A stretch of DNA of 7,204 nucleotides from the NCBI GenBank assembly GCA_022701965.1, contig JAKONL010000535.1, positions 1-7,204 on the forward strand, in the 5' to 3' direction. Position 1 is the first letter of the stretch; each line of letters begins with the position of its first letter. Positions 1-6,751 of the stretch are shown in pieces. This stretch comes from Burkholderiaceae bacterium. GTDB taxonomy: Bacteria; Pseudomonadota; Gammaproteobacteria; Burkholderiales; Burkholderiaceae. Below the pieces are notes generated by a model that saw only the letters and a program-made list of their open reading frames with translations, searched no databases and was not told the DNA's origin. A program made the translations under genes and the position numbers.

Positions 1-590
1 TAGACGCCGAAGCTCTGGCGTCCCGCCTCGACCAGTTCGAAGGCCCCGGGGTCGAGCAGCCAGTTCTGGATCAGGCCGCTGATGAGCGCATGCAGGCCCT
101 GCGCGGCGGCGGCGGCCGGAATGGCCAGCCTGACGTGCCGTCGCCGGGCCGCGATGCGCAGGGCCTTCTCGAAATCGGCGACGCAGGCATCGCGCGATGC
201 GAGGTGGCGCAGTTGCACCGACTGCATGTCCTGCGTGTATTCCACCTTGTGGGTCGCCACCTCGAACACGCGGCGCATCTGCGGGTCGGTGGTCATGAGC
301 TCGAGCGCGGCGACGAGCATGCGTTCGACCGCGGCGAGTGGCTCCTGGTCGGCCGCGACCGACTTCTGCAGCGCGGCCTCCAGCGGCAGCTTCACGCGCT
401 CCATCATCGCGTTGAAGAGGTCGGCCTTGTCCTTGAAGTGCCAGTAGATGGCGCCGCGCGTCGCGCCGGCCTGCTGCGCGATCTGGTGCAGCGAGGTCTG
501 CGAGACGCCCTGTGCCTGGAACAGCAGTTCGGCCGCGTCGAGCAGCCTGTGGCGTGTGGCGAGGGCCTCTTCCTTCGTGTGACGGGCCAA
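1..590 (-). CDS. TetR/AcrR-family repressor of the adjacent RND efflux operon (3' end beyond window)
   Basis: This is a DNA-binding repressor expected to control the divergent efflux operon and itself. The reverse strand reads 196 complete codons starting MARHTKEEALATRHRLLDAA. The N-terminal TetR domain spans about residues 10-60. Its helix-turn-helix is followed by T44-R-G-A-I-Y-W-H-F52, the signature of the AcrR/TtgR/MtrR group. Residues about 66-196 form the ligand-binding domain. The stretch near 113-123 (THKVEYTQDMQ) matches the layout I recall for TtgR (HHKCEFTDDM), which supports an efflux regulator. The start is TTG at 590-588, chosen because AGGAGA lies 4 bases upstream (595-600 on the plus strand), no in-frame ATG precedes the domain, and the resulting N-terminus (xxRxTKEEA) is typical of the family. 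Usual length is about 210 residues. The next codon begins TA and is cut by the window edge, so it is either Tyr or a stop; Tyr is likelier given family length. The ligand cannot be read from the sequence. Confidence 0.93.
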   Translation of the reverse strand, partial: MARHTKEEALATRHRLLDAAELLFQAQGVSQTSLHQIAQQAGATRGAIYWHFKDKADLFNAMMERVKLPLEAALQKSVAADQEPLAAVERMLVAALELMTTDPQMRRVFEVATHKVEYTQDMQSVQLRHLASRDACVADFEKALRIAARRRHVRLAIPAAAAAQGLHALISGLIQNWLLDPGAFELVEAGRQSFGV

Positions 591-632
591 TGGGTCTCCT
601 GTGCGGATCGTGGGGAACTTGAGGAACGTTCA

Positions 633-638
633 ACTATA
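633..638 (-). promoter_or_regulatory. Possible -10 element of the repressor gene
   Basis: On the minus strand this reads TATAGT, five of six matches to TATAAT, and would give a leader of roughly 35-40 bases before the TTG start. The -35 side is weak: TTTACA (minus strand, 653-658) is only 14 bases away, and the hexamer at 16-base spacing (AGTTTA) is poor. If real, it lies inside the operator, which implies autorepression. Confidence 0.35.
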
Positions 639-656
639 CATGCACGAATGTATGTA
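633..656. promoter_or_regulatory. Putative TetR (AcrR/TtgR-type) operator
   Basis: The sequence holds perfect 6-base inverted arms, ATACAT at 636-641 and ATGTAT at 648-653, separated by GCACGA. The right half, GAATGTATGTA (646-656), matches the right half of the 24-base E. coli AcrR operator as I recall it (from memory, not searched). The left half is degenerate. Centred at 644/645, the site is 54 bases from the repressor start and about 110 bases from the adaptor start, which suits a dimeric repressor blocking both divergent promoters. Binding by the neighbouring repressor is inferred. Confidence 0.75.
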
Positions 657-680
657 AACTCTCGTTCTTTCCGATGCCCT

Positions 681-722
681 CTGCGGGTATGTCGCCTTGA
701 CGGCGTGCAAAGCCTCCCGCAG
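681..722 (+). other. Possible stem-loop in the efflux operon leader
   Basis: CTGCGGG (681-687) and CCCGCAG (716-722) form a perfect 7-base inverted repeat with a 28-base loop. Inside the loop, CGCC (693-696) and GGCG (702-705) can form a small second hairpin around TTGAC. The structure would end 32 bases before the adaptor start. There is no following T run, so it is not an obvious intrinsic terminator. In a GC-rich sequence such pairing can be chance; no function is claimed. Confidence 0.3.
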
Positions 723-743
723 CCGGCCCCCAGTTTTCGCTTC

Positions 744-749
744 AAAGGA
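744..749 (+). promoter_or_regulatory. Ribosome binding site of the adaptor gene
   Basis: AAAGGA lies 5 bases before the ATG at 755. It fixes this start over the nearby ATG at 768, which is in a different frame. Confidence 0.75.
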
Positions 750-754
750 CTCGC

Positions 755-2023
755 ATGCCGCACTCGCATGTCTCTTCGCGCCGGTTCCTGCCTTCCGGCC
801 GTCTGGTTTTCGCCGGCGCCGCTCTGGTGGTCGTGGCGGCGCTCGCCGCCTGCGGCAAGGGCAAGGAGCAGCCGGCCGCCGCGCCGGCCGCGGCCCGTCC
901 GCCGACCGAAGTAGGCGTGGTGGTGGCGACGCCGACCAACGTCGGCCTGGTCACCGAACTGCCGGGCCGGCTCGAGGCGTCGCGCATCGCGCAGGTGCGC
1001 GCACGCGCGGCCGGCATCCTGCAGGAGCGGCTGTTCCGCGAAGGCAGCGACGTGAAGGCCGGACAGCCGCTGTTCCGCATCGACGCCTCGCCGCTCACGG
1101 CCGCGTCGCAGAGCGCGCAGGCGAGCCTCGCGCGAGCCGAAGCCAACGCCGTGCAGGCCAAGGCGCTGGCCGACCGCTACAAGCCGCTGGTCGAGGCCAA
1201 CGCCGTGAGCAAGCAGGAGTACGCCAACGCCGTGGCGTCGCAGAAGGCGGCCGAGGCCGACGTGGCGGTGGGCCGCGCGAGCCTGCAGACGGCGAGGATC
1301 AACCTCGGCTATGCCGCGGTGACGGCGCCGATCTCCGGGCGCATCGGCCGCTCGCTGGTGACCGAGGGTGCGCTGGTCGGCCAGGGCGACGCCACCCAGC
1401 TCGCCGTCATCCAGCAGATCAATCCGCTCTACGTCAACTTCACGCAGTCGGCCAACGACGTGCTCAAGCTGCGCCGCGCGATGCAGGAGGGCAAGTTCAT
1501 GCGCGCCGACGGCAGCGGTGCCGCCAGCGTGCGGCTCGTGCTGGAAGACGGCACCGAATACCCGACGCCGGGCAAGCTGCTGTTCACCGACCTCACCGTC
1601 GACCAGACGACCGGCCAGGTCACCCTGCGCGCCGAAATCCCCAATCCGAAGGGCGACCTGCTTCCCGGCCTCTACGTGCGCGTGCGCATCGAGCAGGCCC
1701 AGGTCGAGAACGCCATCACGCTGCCGCAGCAGGCCGTGACGCGCAGCCAGAAGGGCGACACCGTCACGGTGGTCGACGCCGAAGGCAAGATGAGCCAGCG
1801 CACGGTGAAGATCAGCGCTGCCAAGGACAACCAGTGGGTGGTGCTCGAAGGCCTGAAGGCCGGCGAGCAGGTGATGGTCGACGGCTTCCAGAAGCTGCAG
1901 ATGCTGCCGCCGGGCTCGCCCGTGAAGGCCGTGCCGTGGACCAAGCCCACCGTGACCGCGCCCGCCACCGCACCGGCGACGCCGGCCTCCGCGCCCGCTG
2001 CCTCGGCATCGGCTGCCAAGTAA
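755..2023 (+). CDS. RND efflux periplasmic adaptor (membrane fusion) lipoprotein, AcrA/MexA/TtgA type
   Basis: This protein links the inner-membrane RND pump to the outer-membrane channel. It has 422 residues, close to the usual 380-420. The N-terminus has a positively charged segment, a hydrophobic stretch (about 17-29) and the lipobox L30-A-A-C33, so it should be acylated at Cys33 and anchored to the inner membrane facing the periplasm. A biotinyl-lipoyl-like half follows (about 70-110, with VRARAAGIL and EGSDVKAGQPLFRID). A helical hairpin spans about 115-185, followed by the second lipoyl half (YAAVTAPISGRIG), then beta-barrel and membrane-proximal domains. At the hairpin tip R141, L145 and S152 keep the RLS spacing (R-x3-L-x6-S) known to contact TolC-type channels in AcrA. 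The last 24 or so residues are an Ala/Pro/Thr/Ser-rich tail, probably disordered. The gene is first in the operon, and its stop overlaps the Shine-Dalgarno sequence of the pump gene. A specific name (acrA, mexA, ttgA, bpeA) cannot be assigned without phylogeny. Confidence 0.96.
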   Translation: MPHSHVSSRRFLPSGRLVFAGAALVVVAALAACGKGKEQPAAAPAAARPPTEVGVVVATPTNVGLVTELPGRLEASRIAQVRARAAGILQERLFREGSDVKAGQPLFRIDASPLTAASQSAQASLARAEANAVQAKALADRYKPLVEANAVSKQEYANAVASQKAAEADVAVGRASLQTARINLGYAAVTAPISGRIGRSLVTEGALVGQGDATQLAVIQQINPLYVNFTQSANDVLKLRRAMQEGKFMRADGSGAASVRLVLEDGTEYPTPGKLLFTDLTVDQTTGQVTLRAEIPNPKGDLLPGLYVRVRIEQAQVENAITLPQQAVTRSQKGDTVTVVDAEGKMSQRTVKISAAKDNQWVVLEGLKAGEQVMVDGFQKLQMLPPGSPVKAVPWTKPTVTAPATAPATPASAPAASASAAK

Positions 2024-2027
2024 GGAG
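2021..2027 (+). promoter_or_regulatory. Ribosome binding site of the pump gene, overlapping the adaptor stop
   Basis: TAAGGAG contains both the TAA stop of the adaptor and a strong Shine-Dalgarno core, 8 bases before the ATG at 2036. The overlap favours ribosome hand-over from adaptor to pump. Confidence 0.8.
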
Positions 2028-2035
2028 CCGGCCGC

Positions 2036-5000
2036 ATGGCAAAGTTCTTCATCGATCGGCCCATCTTCGCGTGGGTGATCGCACTCTTCGTCATCGTGAT
2101 GGGCGCCGTGGCGATCACGCAGCTGCCGATCGCGCAGTACCCGCCGGTCGCGCCGCCCGCGATCGTCATCAACACCGCCTATCCGGGTGCCTCGGCGCAG
2201 ACGCTCGAGGAGAGCGTGCTGTCGGTGATCGAGCGCGAGATGAACGGCTCGCCCGGGATGATCTACGTCGAGTCGGTCGCGCAGGCCGACGGCACCGGCA
2301 CCATCACCGTCACCTTCGAGCCCGGCACCAACGCCGACCTGGCCCAGGTCGACGTGCAGAACCGGCTCTCGCGCGCCACGCCGCGCCTGCCCGCGGCGGT
2401 GACGCAGCAGGGTGTGCGCGTGGACAAGTCACGCGCCAACTTCCTGGCGTTCGTGATCCTGTCCTCCGACAATCCCGCGTACGACCCGATCGCGCTGGGC
2501 GACTACGCCTCGCGCAACGTGCTGCCCGAACTCCAGCGCGTCCCCGGCATCGGCCAGGCGCAGCTGTTCGGCACCGAGCGCGCCATGCGGATCTGGATCG
2601 ATCCGGTCAAGATGCGCGGCTTCAACATCTCCTCGGCCGACGTCAGCGCCGCGATCCGCGCGCAGAACGCCCAGGTCTCCTCCGGCACGATCGGCGACCT
2701 GCCCAACCTGAGCGGCCAGGGCATCTCCGCGACGGTCGTGGTGACCGGCCAGCTTTCCACCGTGGAGCAGTTCGGCAACATCGCGCTGCGCGCCAACACC
2801 GACGGCTCGACCGTGCGGCTGCGCGACGTCGCCCGCATCGAGCTCGGCGGCCAGGCCTACTCGACCTCCGCGCGCCTGAACGGCCAGCCGGCAGTGGGCA
2901 TCGGCGTCCAGCTCTCGCCCAGCGGCAACGCGCTCAACGCGGCCCAGTCCGTGCGCACCAAGATGGCCGAACTGCAGAAGTTCTTCCCGCAGGGCGTGAA
3001 GTGGGACATGCCGTACGACAGCTCCGAGTTCGTCAAGATCTCGATCACGCAGGTGGCCGAGACGCTGCTCGAGGCGGTGGCGCTGGTGTTCGTGGTGATG
3101 TTCCTGTTCCTGCAGAACTGGCGCTACACGATCATCCCGACCATCGTCGTGCCGATCGCGCTGCTGGGCACTTTCGCCGTGCTGCTGGCGCTGGGCTTCT
3201 CGATCAACGTGCTGACCATGTTCGGCATGGTGCTGGTGATCGGCATCGTGGTGGACGACGCCATCGTGGTGGTGGAGAACGTCGAGCGGATCATGACCGA
3301 GGAGGGCCTCTCGCCGCTGGAGGCGACGCGCAAGGCGATGACGCAGATCTCGGGCGCCATCATCGGCGTGACCGTGGTGCTGATCTCGGTGTTCGTGCCG
3401 CTGGCCTTCTTCTCCGGCTCGACCGGCAGCATCTACCGCCAGTTCTCGGCGGTGATGGTGTCGTCGATCGCGTTCTCGGCCTTCATGGCGCTGTCGCTGA
3501 CGCCGGCGCTGTGCGCGACGCTGCTCAAGCCGGTGGAGGCGGGTGCCCACCACGAGAAGAAGGGATTCTTCGGCTGGTTCAACCGCACGTTCACGCGCAC
3601 GGCCAAGGGCTACGAAGGCTTCGTCTCGCGCATCCTGCGACGCGCCGGCCGCTACCTGATCATCTATGCCGTGCTGATCGGCGTGGTCGCCTTCGCCTAC
3701 ATGCGCCTGCCGACGTCCTTCCTGCCGCAGGAAGACCAGGGCAACGTGCTGGTCAACGTGCAGCTGCCGCCCGGGGCGACGCAGGAGCGCACGCTGTCGG
3801 TGATCCAGAAGGTCGAGGAGTTCATGCTCAAGCAGCCCGAGGTCAGGAGCATGGTCGGCGTGCTGGGCTTCAGCTTCTCCGGCCTCGGCCAGAACGCGGC
3901 GCTCGCCTTCGTGACGCTGAAGAACTGGGACGAGCGCACCGGCAAGGGCGAGTCGGCCGATGCCGTCGCCGGCCGCGCGTTCGGCGGGCTGTCGGGCATC
4001 CGCGACGCGTTCATCTATCCGCTGAGCCCGCCGCCGATTCCCGAGCTGGGCAACGCCAGCGGCTTCACGTTCCGCCTGCAGGACCGCGCCGGCGCGGGAC
4101 ACGACGCGCTGGTCGCCGCGCGCAACCAGCTGCTCGGCCTGGCGTCGAAGAGCCCGCTGCTCGCGCAGGTCCGCCCGAACGGCCTGGAAGACGCGCCGCA
4201 GCTGCAGATCGACATCGACCGCGACAAGGCCAGCGCCCTAGGCGTGACCTTCGACGCGATCAACAGCGCGCTGTCGAACTCGCTCGGTTCGAGCTACGTC
4301 AACGACTTCCCGAACCAGGGTCGCCTGCAGCGCGTGGTGGTCCAGGCCGACGCGCCCGCTCGGATGCAGCCGGACGACCTGCTCAAGCTCAACGCGGCCA
4401 ACGCGCAGGGCCAGGCGGTGCCGCTGTCGGCCTTCGCGACGACGCGCTGGGTCACCGGCCCGACGCAGACCGTGCGCTACAACGGCTACCCGGCGATGCG
4501 CATCGACGGCTCGCCCGCGCCGGGCTCGAGCCGCGGCGCGGCGATCGCCGAGATGGAGAAGCTCGCGGCGCAGCTGCCGCCGGGCTTCGGCTACGAATGG
4601 ACCGGCCAGACGCGCGAGGAAAAGCTCGCCGGCTCGCAGGCCGTGATCCTCTACGGCTTCGCCATCCTGGCGGTGTTCCTGTGCCTGGCCGCGCTCTACG
4701 AGAGCTGGTCGATCCCGATCTCGGTGATCCTGGTGGTGCCGCTGGGCGTGCTCGGCGTGCTGATTGCCACGCACCTGCGCGGCTTCGCCAACGACGTGTA
4801 CTTCCAGGTCGGGCTGATCACCATCATCGGTCTGTCGGCGAAGAACGCGATCCTGATCATCGAGTTCGCCAAGGACCTTCAGGCGCAGGGCAAGAGCGCG
4901 ATCGACGCGGCGCTCGAGGCCGCGCACCTGCGCTTCCGGCCAATCATCATGACCTCGCTGGCGTTCGGCCTGGGCGTGGTGCCCCTGGTGATCGCGTCGG

Positions 5001-5200
5001 GCGCCGGCTCGGCCAGCCAGCGCGCCATCGGCACCGGCGTGCTCGGCGGCATGGTCACCGGCACCGCGCTCGCGGTGTTCTTCGTGCCGGTGTTTTTCGT
5101 TGTCGTGCGCGGGCTGTTCAAGAGCAGCAAGCGCCAGGAGGAAGCCGGCCGGCGTCATGCCGAAGCGGCGGGAATGAAGACGGAATCTGGCCATGAATAA
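2036..5200 (+). CDS. RND multidrug efflux pump, HAE-1 family (AcrB/MexB/TtgB type)
   Basis: This is the inner-membrane proton/drug antiporter that powers the tripartite exporter. Its 1054 residues match the family (AcrB 1049). It begins MAKFFIDRPIFAWVIALF with TM1 at about 10-28, then a large periplasmic loop up to TM2 near 340. TM7 starts at about 540, a second periplasmic loop follows, and TM8 is at about 869-890. The proton relay is intact: D407 and D408 in TM4 (GIVVDDAIVVVEN), K936 in TM10 (GLSAKNA), and R966 and T973 in TM11 (RFRPIIMTS), corresponding to AcrB D407, D408, K940, R971 and T978. The switch-loop region (about 611-622, GFSFSGLGQN) keeps two Phe residues, F612 and F614, equivalent to AcrB F615/F617 in the binding pocket. 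This pattern indicates a drug-type rather than a heavy-metal RND pump. It follows the adaptor by 12 bases and overlaps the channel gene by 8. The C-terminal tail is short, charged and hydrophilic. Substrates cannot be predicted from the sequence. Confidence 0.97.
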   Translation: MAKFFIDRPIFAWVIALFVIVMGAVAITQLPIAQYPPVAPPAIVINTAYPGASAQTLEESVLSVIEREMNGSPGMIYVESVAQADGTGTITVTFEPGTNADLAQVDVQNRLSRATPRLPAAVTQQGVRVDKSRANFLAFVILSSDNPAYDPIALGDYASRNVLPELQRVPGIGQAQLFGTERAMRIWIDPVKMRGFNISSADVSAAIRAQNAQVSSGTIGDLPNLSGQGISATVVVTGQLSTVEQFGNIALRANTDGSTVRLRDVARIELGGQAYSTSARLNGQPAVGIGVQLSPSGNALNAAQSVRTKMAELQKFFPQGVKWDMPYDSSEFVKISITQVAETLLEAVALVFVVMFLFLQNWRYTIIPTIVVPIALLGTFAVLLALGFSINVLTMFGMVLVIGIVVDDAIVVVENVERIMTEEGLSPLEATRKAMTQISGAIIGVTVVLISVFVPLAFFSGSTGSIYRQFSAVMVSSIAFSAFMALSLTPALCATLLKPVEAGAHHEKKGFFGWFNRTFTRTAKGYEGFVSRILRRAGRYLIIYAVLIGVVAFAYMRLPTSFLPQEDQGNVLVNVQLPPGATQERTLSVIQKVEEFMLKQPEVRSMVGVLGFSFSGLGQNAALAFVTLKNWDERTGKGESADAVAGRAFGGLSGIRDAFIYPLSPPPIPELGNASGFTFRLQDRAGAGHDALVAARNQLLGLASKSPLLAQVRPNGLEDAPQLQIDIDRDKASALGVTFDAINSALSNSLGSSYVNDFPNQGRLQRVVVQADAPARMQPDDLLKLNAANAQGQAVPLSAFATTRWVTGPTQTVRYNGYPAMRIDGSPAPGSSRGAAIAEMEKLAAQLPPGFGYEWTGQTREEKLAGSQAVILYGFAILAVFLCLAALYESWSIPISVILVVPLGVLGVLIATHLRGFANDVYFQVGLITIIGLSAKNAILIIEFAKDLQAQGKSAIDAALEAAHLRFRPIIMTSLAFGLGVVPLVIASGAGSASQRAIGTGVLGGMVTGTALAVFFVPVFFVVVRGLFKSSKRQEEAGRRHAEAAGMKTESGHE

Positions 5201-6641
5201 ATCGACTCTGCGTTCGCACCCGCATCCGCGTTCGCGCGGCGCGCGCCCGGTGCTCGCCGCACTGGCGGCCGCGATGGCGCTGGCCGGCTGCTCGTTCATT
5301 CCGACCTACGAACGGCCGGCGGCACCCGTGCCGTCGATCTTCCCGGGCGATCCGCCGCAACCCGCCGGCGCGGCGCCCTCGACCGTCGCCTGGCAGGACT
5401 TCTTCACGGACGAGCGCCTGCGCGGCCTGATCGCGACCGCGCTGGCCAATAATCGCGACCTGCGCGTCTCGGTGCTCAACATCGAGCAGGCACGCGCGCA
5501 GTTCCAGATCCAGCGCGCGGCGCTGTTCCCGGCCGTCGGCGTGAGTGCGGGCGGCAACCGTTCCAGCCCCAACATCTACCAGGCCTTCGGTGGCGGAAGC
5601 GTGTCGTCGAGCTACTCGGTCAACCTCGGCGTCAGCGCCTGGGAGCTCGATTTCTTCGGTCGCGTCCGCAGCCTCAAGGAGCAGGCGCTGGCCCAGTACC
5701 TCGCCACCGAGGAGTCGCGCAAGGCGGCGCAGATCAGCCTGATCGCCGCGGTCGCCAACGGCTGGCTCACCGTGCTGGCCGACGACGAGCTGCTGGAGAT
5801 CACGCGCCAGACGCTCGCCACGCGCGACGAATCGGTGCGGCTCACGCGGCTGCGCTTCGAGAACGGCGTGTCGTCCGAGATCGATTTCCAGCTCGCCAAC
5901 TCGCTGGCCGAGACCGCACGCGCCTCGTACGCGCAGCTCCAGCGCCAGCGCGCGCAGGACGAGAACGCGCTGGCGCTGCTGGTCGGCGCGCCGGTGCCGT
6001 CGACGTCGCTGACCGGCATCGAACGCGGCCTGGAGACGGCCGCGATCATGTCGGACGTGCCCGCGGGCCTGCCGTCGGACCTGCTGACCGAGCGTCCGGA
6101 CATCCGCGCGGCCGAGCAGCAGCTGATCGCCGCCAATGCCAACATCGGTGCGGCGCGCGCGGCGTTCTTCCCGCGCATCACGCTCACCGGCTCCATCGGC
6201 ACGCAGAGCACCGAGTTCTCCGATCTGTTTTCCGCCGGCACCAAGGCATGGTCCTTCGCGCCGTCGATCTCGCTGCCGATCTTCAACGCCGGGCTGAACC
6301 AGGCCGCCCTGGACGTATCGCGGGCCAGCCGCGAGGTCGCCGTCGCGCAGTACGAGAAGTCGATCCAGACCGCATTCCGCGAGGTGTCCGACGCCCTGGC
6401 GGGCCGGTCCACCTACGGCGAGCAGGTGCGCGCCCTGCGCGCGCAGACCCAGGCCGAGGCGACCCGCTTCCGGCTGCAGGACCTGCGCTACCGCAACGGC
6501 ATCTCGAGCTCGCTCGACCTGCTCGACGCGCAACGCTCGCTCTTCGTCGCGCAGCAGTCGGCGGTCCAGGCACGGCTGCAGCAGCTGCAGAACCAGGTCA
6601 CGCTCTACAAGGCGCTCGGCGGCGGATGGGCTGAACGCTAG
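5193..6641 (+). CDS. Outer-membrane efflux channel lipoprotein, OprM/NodT family
   Basis: This is the TolC-like exit duct of the tripartite pump, expected as a trimer in the outer membrane with a long periplasmic helical barrel. It has 482 residues, typical for OprM/TtgC/NodT proteins. The signal peptide has an Arg/His-rich N-region, a hydrophobic core (about 19-30) and the lipobox L30-A-G-C33. The following Y39-E-R-P plus P-x-P segment is characteristic of NodT-type channels. Two OEP repeats follow. The second contains the highly conserved stretch at about 292-336 (LPSDLLTERPDIRAAEQQL, then AARAAFFPRITL). The ATG at 5193 lies inside the end of the pump gene (ATGAATAA holds both signals), and only a weak CGGAA (5181-5185) lies 7 bases upstream, so translation probably depends on coupling to the pump gene. 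Having its own channel makes the operon self-contained, in the style of mexAB-oprM and ttgABC. It is annotated by family, not by exact ortholog. Confidence 0.95.
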   Translation: MNKSTLRSHPHPRSRGARPVLAALAAAMALAGCSFIPTYERPAAPVPSIFPGDPPQPAGAAPSTVAWQDFFTDERLRGLIATALANNRDLRVSVLNIEQARAQFQIQRAALFPAVGVSAGGNRSSPNIYQAFGGGSVSSSYSVNLGVSAWELDFFGRVRSLKEQALAQYLATEESRKAAQISLIAAVANGWLTVLADDELLEITRQTLATRDESVRLTRLRFENGVSSEIDFQLANSLAETARASYAQLQRQRAQDENALALLVGAPVPSTSLTGIERGLETAAIMSDVPAGLPSDLLTERPDIRAAEQQLIAANANIGAARAAFFPRITLTGSIGTQSTEFSDLFSAGTKAWSFAPSISLPIFNAGLNQAALDVSRASREVAVAQYEKSIQTAFREVSDALAGRSTYGEQVRALRAQTQAEATRFRLQDLRYRNGISSSLDLLDAQRSLFVAQQSAVQARLQQLQNQVTLYKALGGGWAER

Positions 6642-6651
6642 CGGTGGCCGG

Positions 6652-6680
6652 CGGCGCCCCGCTGGACACGCGGGCCGCAG
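6652..6680 (+). terminator. Weak candidate terminator hairpin after the efflux operon
   Basis: GCGCCCCGC (6654-6662) pairs with GCGGGCCGC (6670-6678) around the 7-base loop TGGACAC, with a single C-C mismatch in nine positions. It lies 12 bases after the channel stop codon. No T run follows, so it does not meet the standard for an intrinsic terminator; it may be a 3' end stabiliser or chance. It also sits where the -35 region of the next promoter would be. Confidence 0.3.
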
Positions 6681-6692
6681 CGGTGCGCTCCC

Positions 6693-6698
6693 TATAAT
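6693..6698 (+). promoter_or_regulatory. -10 element upstream of the cytochrome gene
   Basis: A perfect TATAAT in a GC-rich gap, 53 bases before the ATG at 6752. No good -35 is present at 16-18 bases; the nearest match, TGGACA at 6663-6668, is 24 bases away, too far. The promoter may be weak, or helped by an activator. It suggests the cytochrome gene can be transcribed independently of the efflux operon. Confidence 0.5.
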
Positions 6699-6741
6699 CG
6701 CGCGTTGATTTGCAGCCCCCCGAAGCCACCGAAGCCCCGAC

Positions 6742-6747
6742 AGAGGA
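6742..6747 (+). promoter_or_regulatory. Ribosome binding site of the cytochrome gene
   Basis: AGAGGA ends 4 bases before the ATG at 6752, which supports that start. Confidence 0.65.
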
Positions 6748-6751
6748 CGCC

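Larger units (their letters stand above)
591..754. promoter_or_regulatory. Divergent control region between the repressor and the efflux operon
   Basis: These 164 bases separate the two start codons and carry no gene. Part of the stretch is clearly AT-richer than its surroundings (about 625-670), as expected for promoters in a GC-rich genome. It contains the AcrR-like inverted repeat, the ribosome binding sites of both neighbours, an 8-base palindrome GAACGTTC at 624-631 of unknown meaning, and a possible leader stem-loop at 681-722. I could not find a convincing -35/-10 pair for the efflux operon. Given the operator position, its promoter probably lies near 629-660, leaving a leader of roughly 90 bases. 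Confidence 0.8.

Noticed and set aside
624..631. GAACGTTC palindrome as a second operator
   Set aside because: A perfect but only 8-base palindrome with no resemblance to the AcrR-type repeat; one such palindrome in a short region is weak evidence.
697..702. TTGACG as a -35 element for the efflux operon
   Set aside because: It matches five of six consensus positions, but nothing resembling a -10 occurs 16-18 bases downstream; that region is GC-rich.
90..914. A plus-strand open frame across the repressor gene and the intergenic region
   Set aside because: It is the antisense shadow of the TetR gene and runs through the AT-rich control region into the adaptor. The minus-strand reading has an unmistakable TetR domain.
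2429..4102. A 557-codon antisense open frame inside the pump gene, with similar long antisense frames at 4238-5299 and 5118-6533
   Set aside because: The translations are rich in Arg, His, Asp and Glu with low complexity, typical of reverse-strand shadows of GC-rich membrane protein genes. There is no Shine-Dalgarno or domain support, while the sense frames carry clear family motifs.
697..5196. A 1499-codon open frame running across both the adaptor and the pump genes in another forward frame
   Set aside because: The adaptor and pump share one frame, so a stop-poor shadow frame crosses both. The translation is extremely rich in Arg, Gly and Ala with no recognisable domain, as expected from strong G/C third-position bias.
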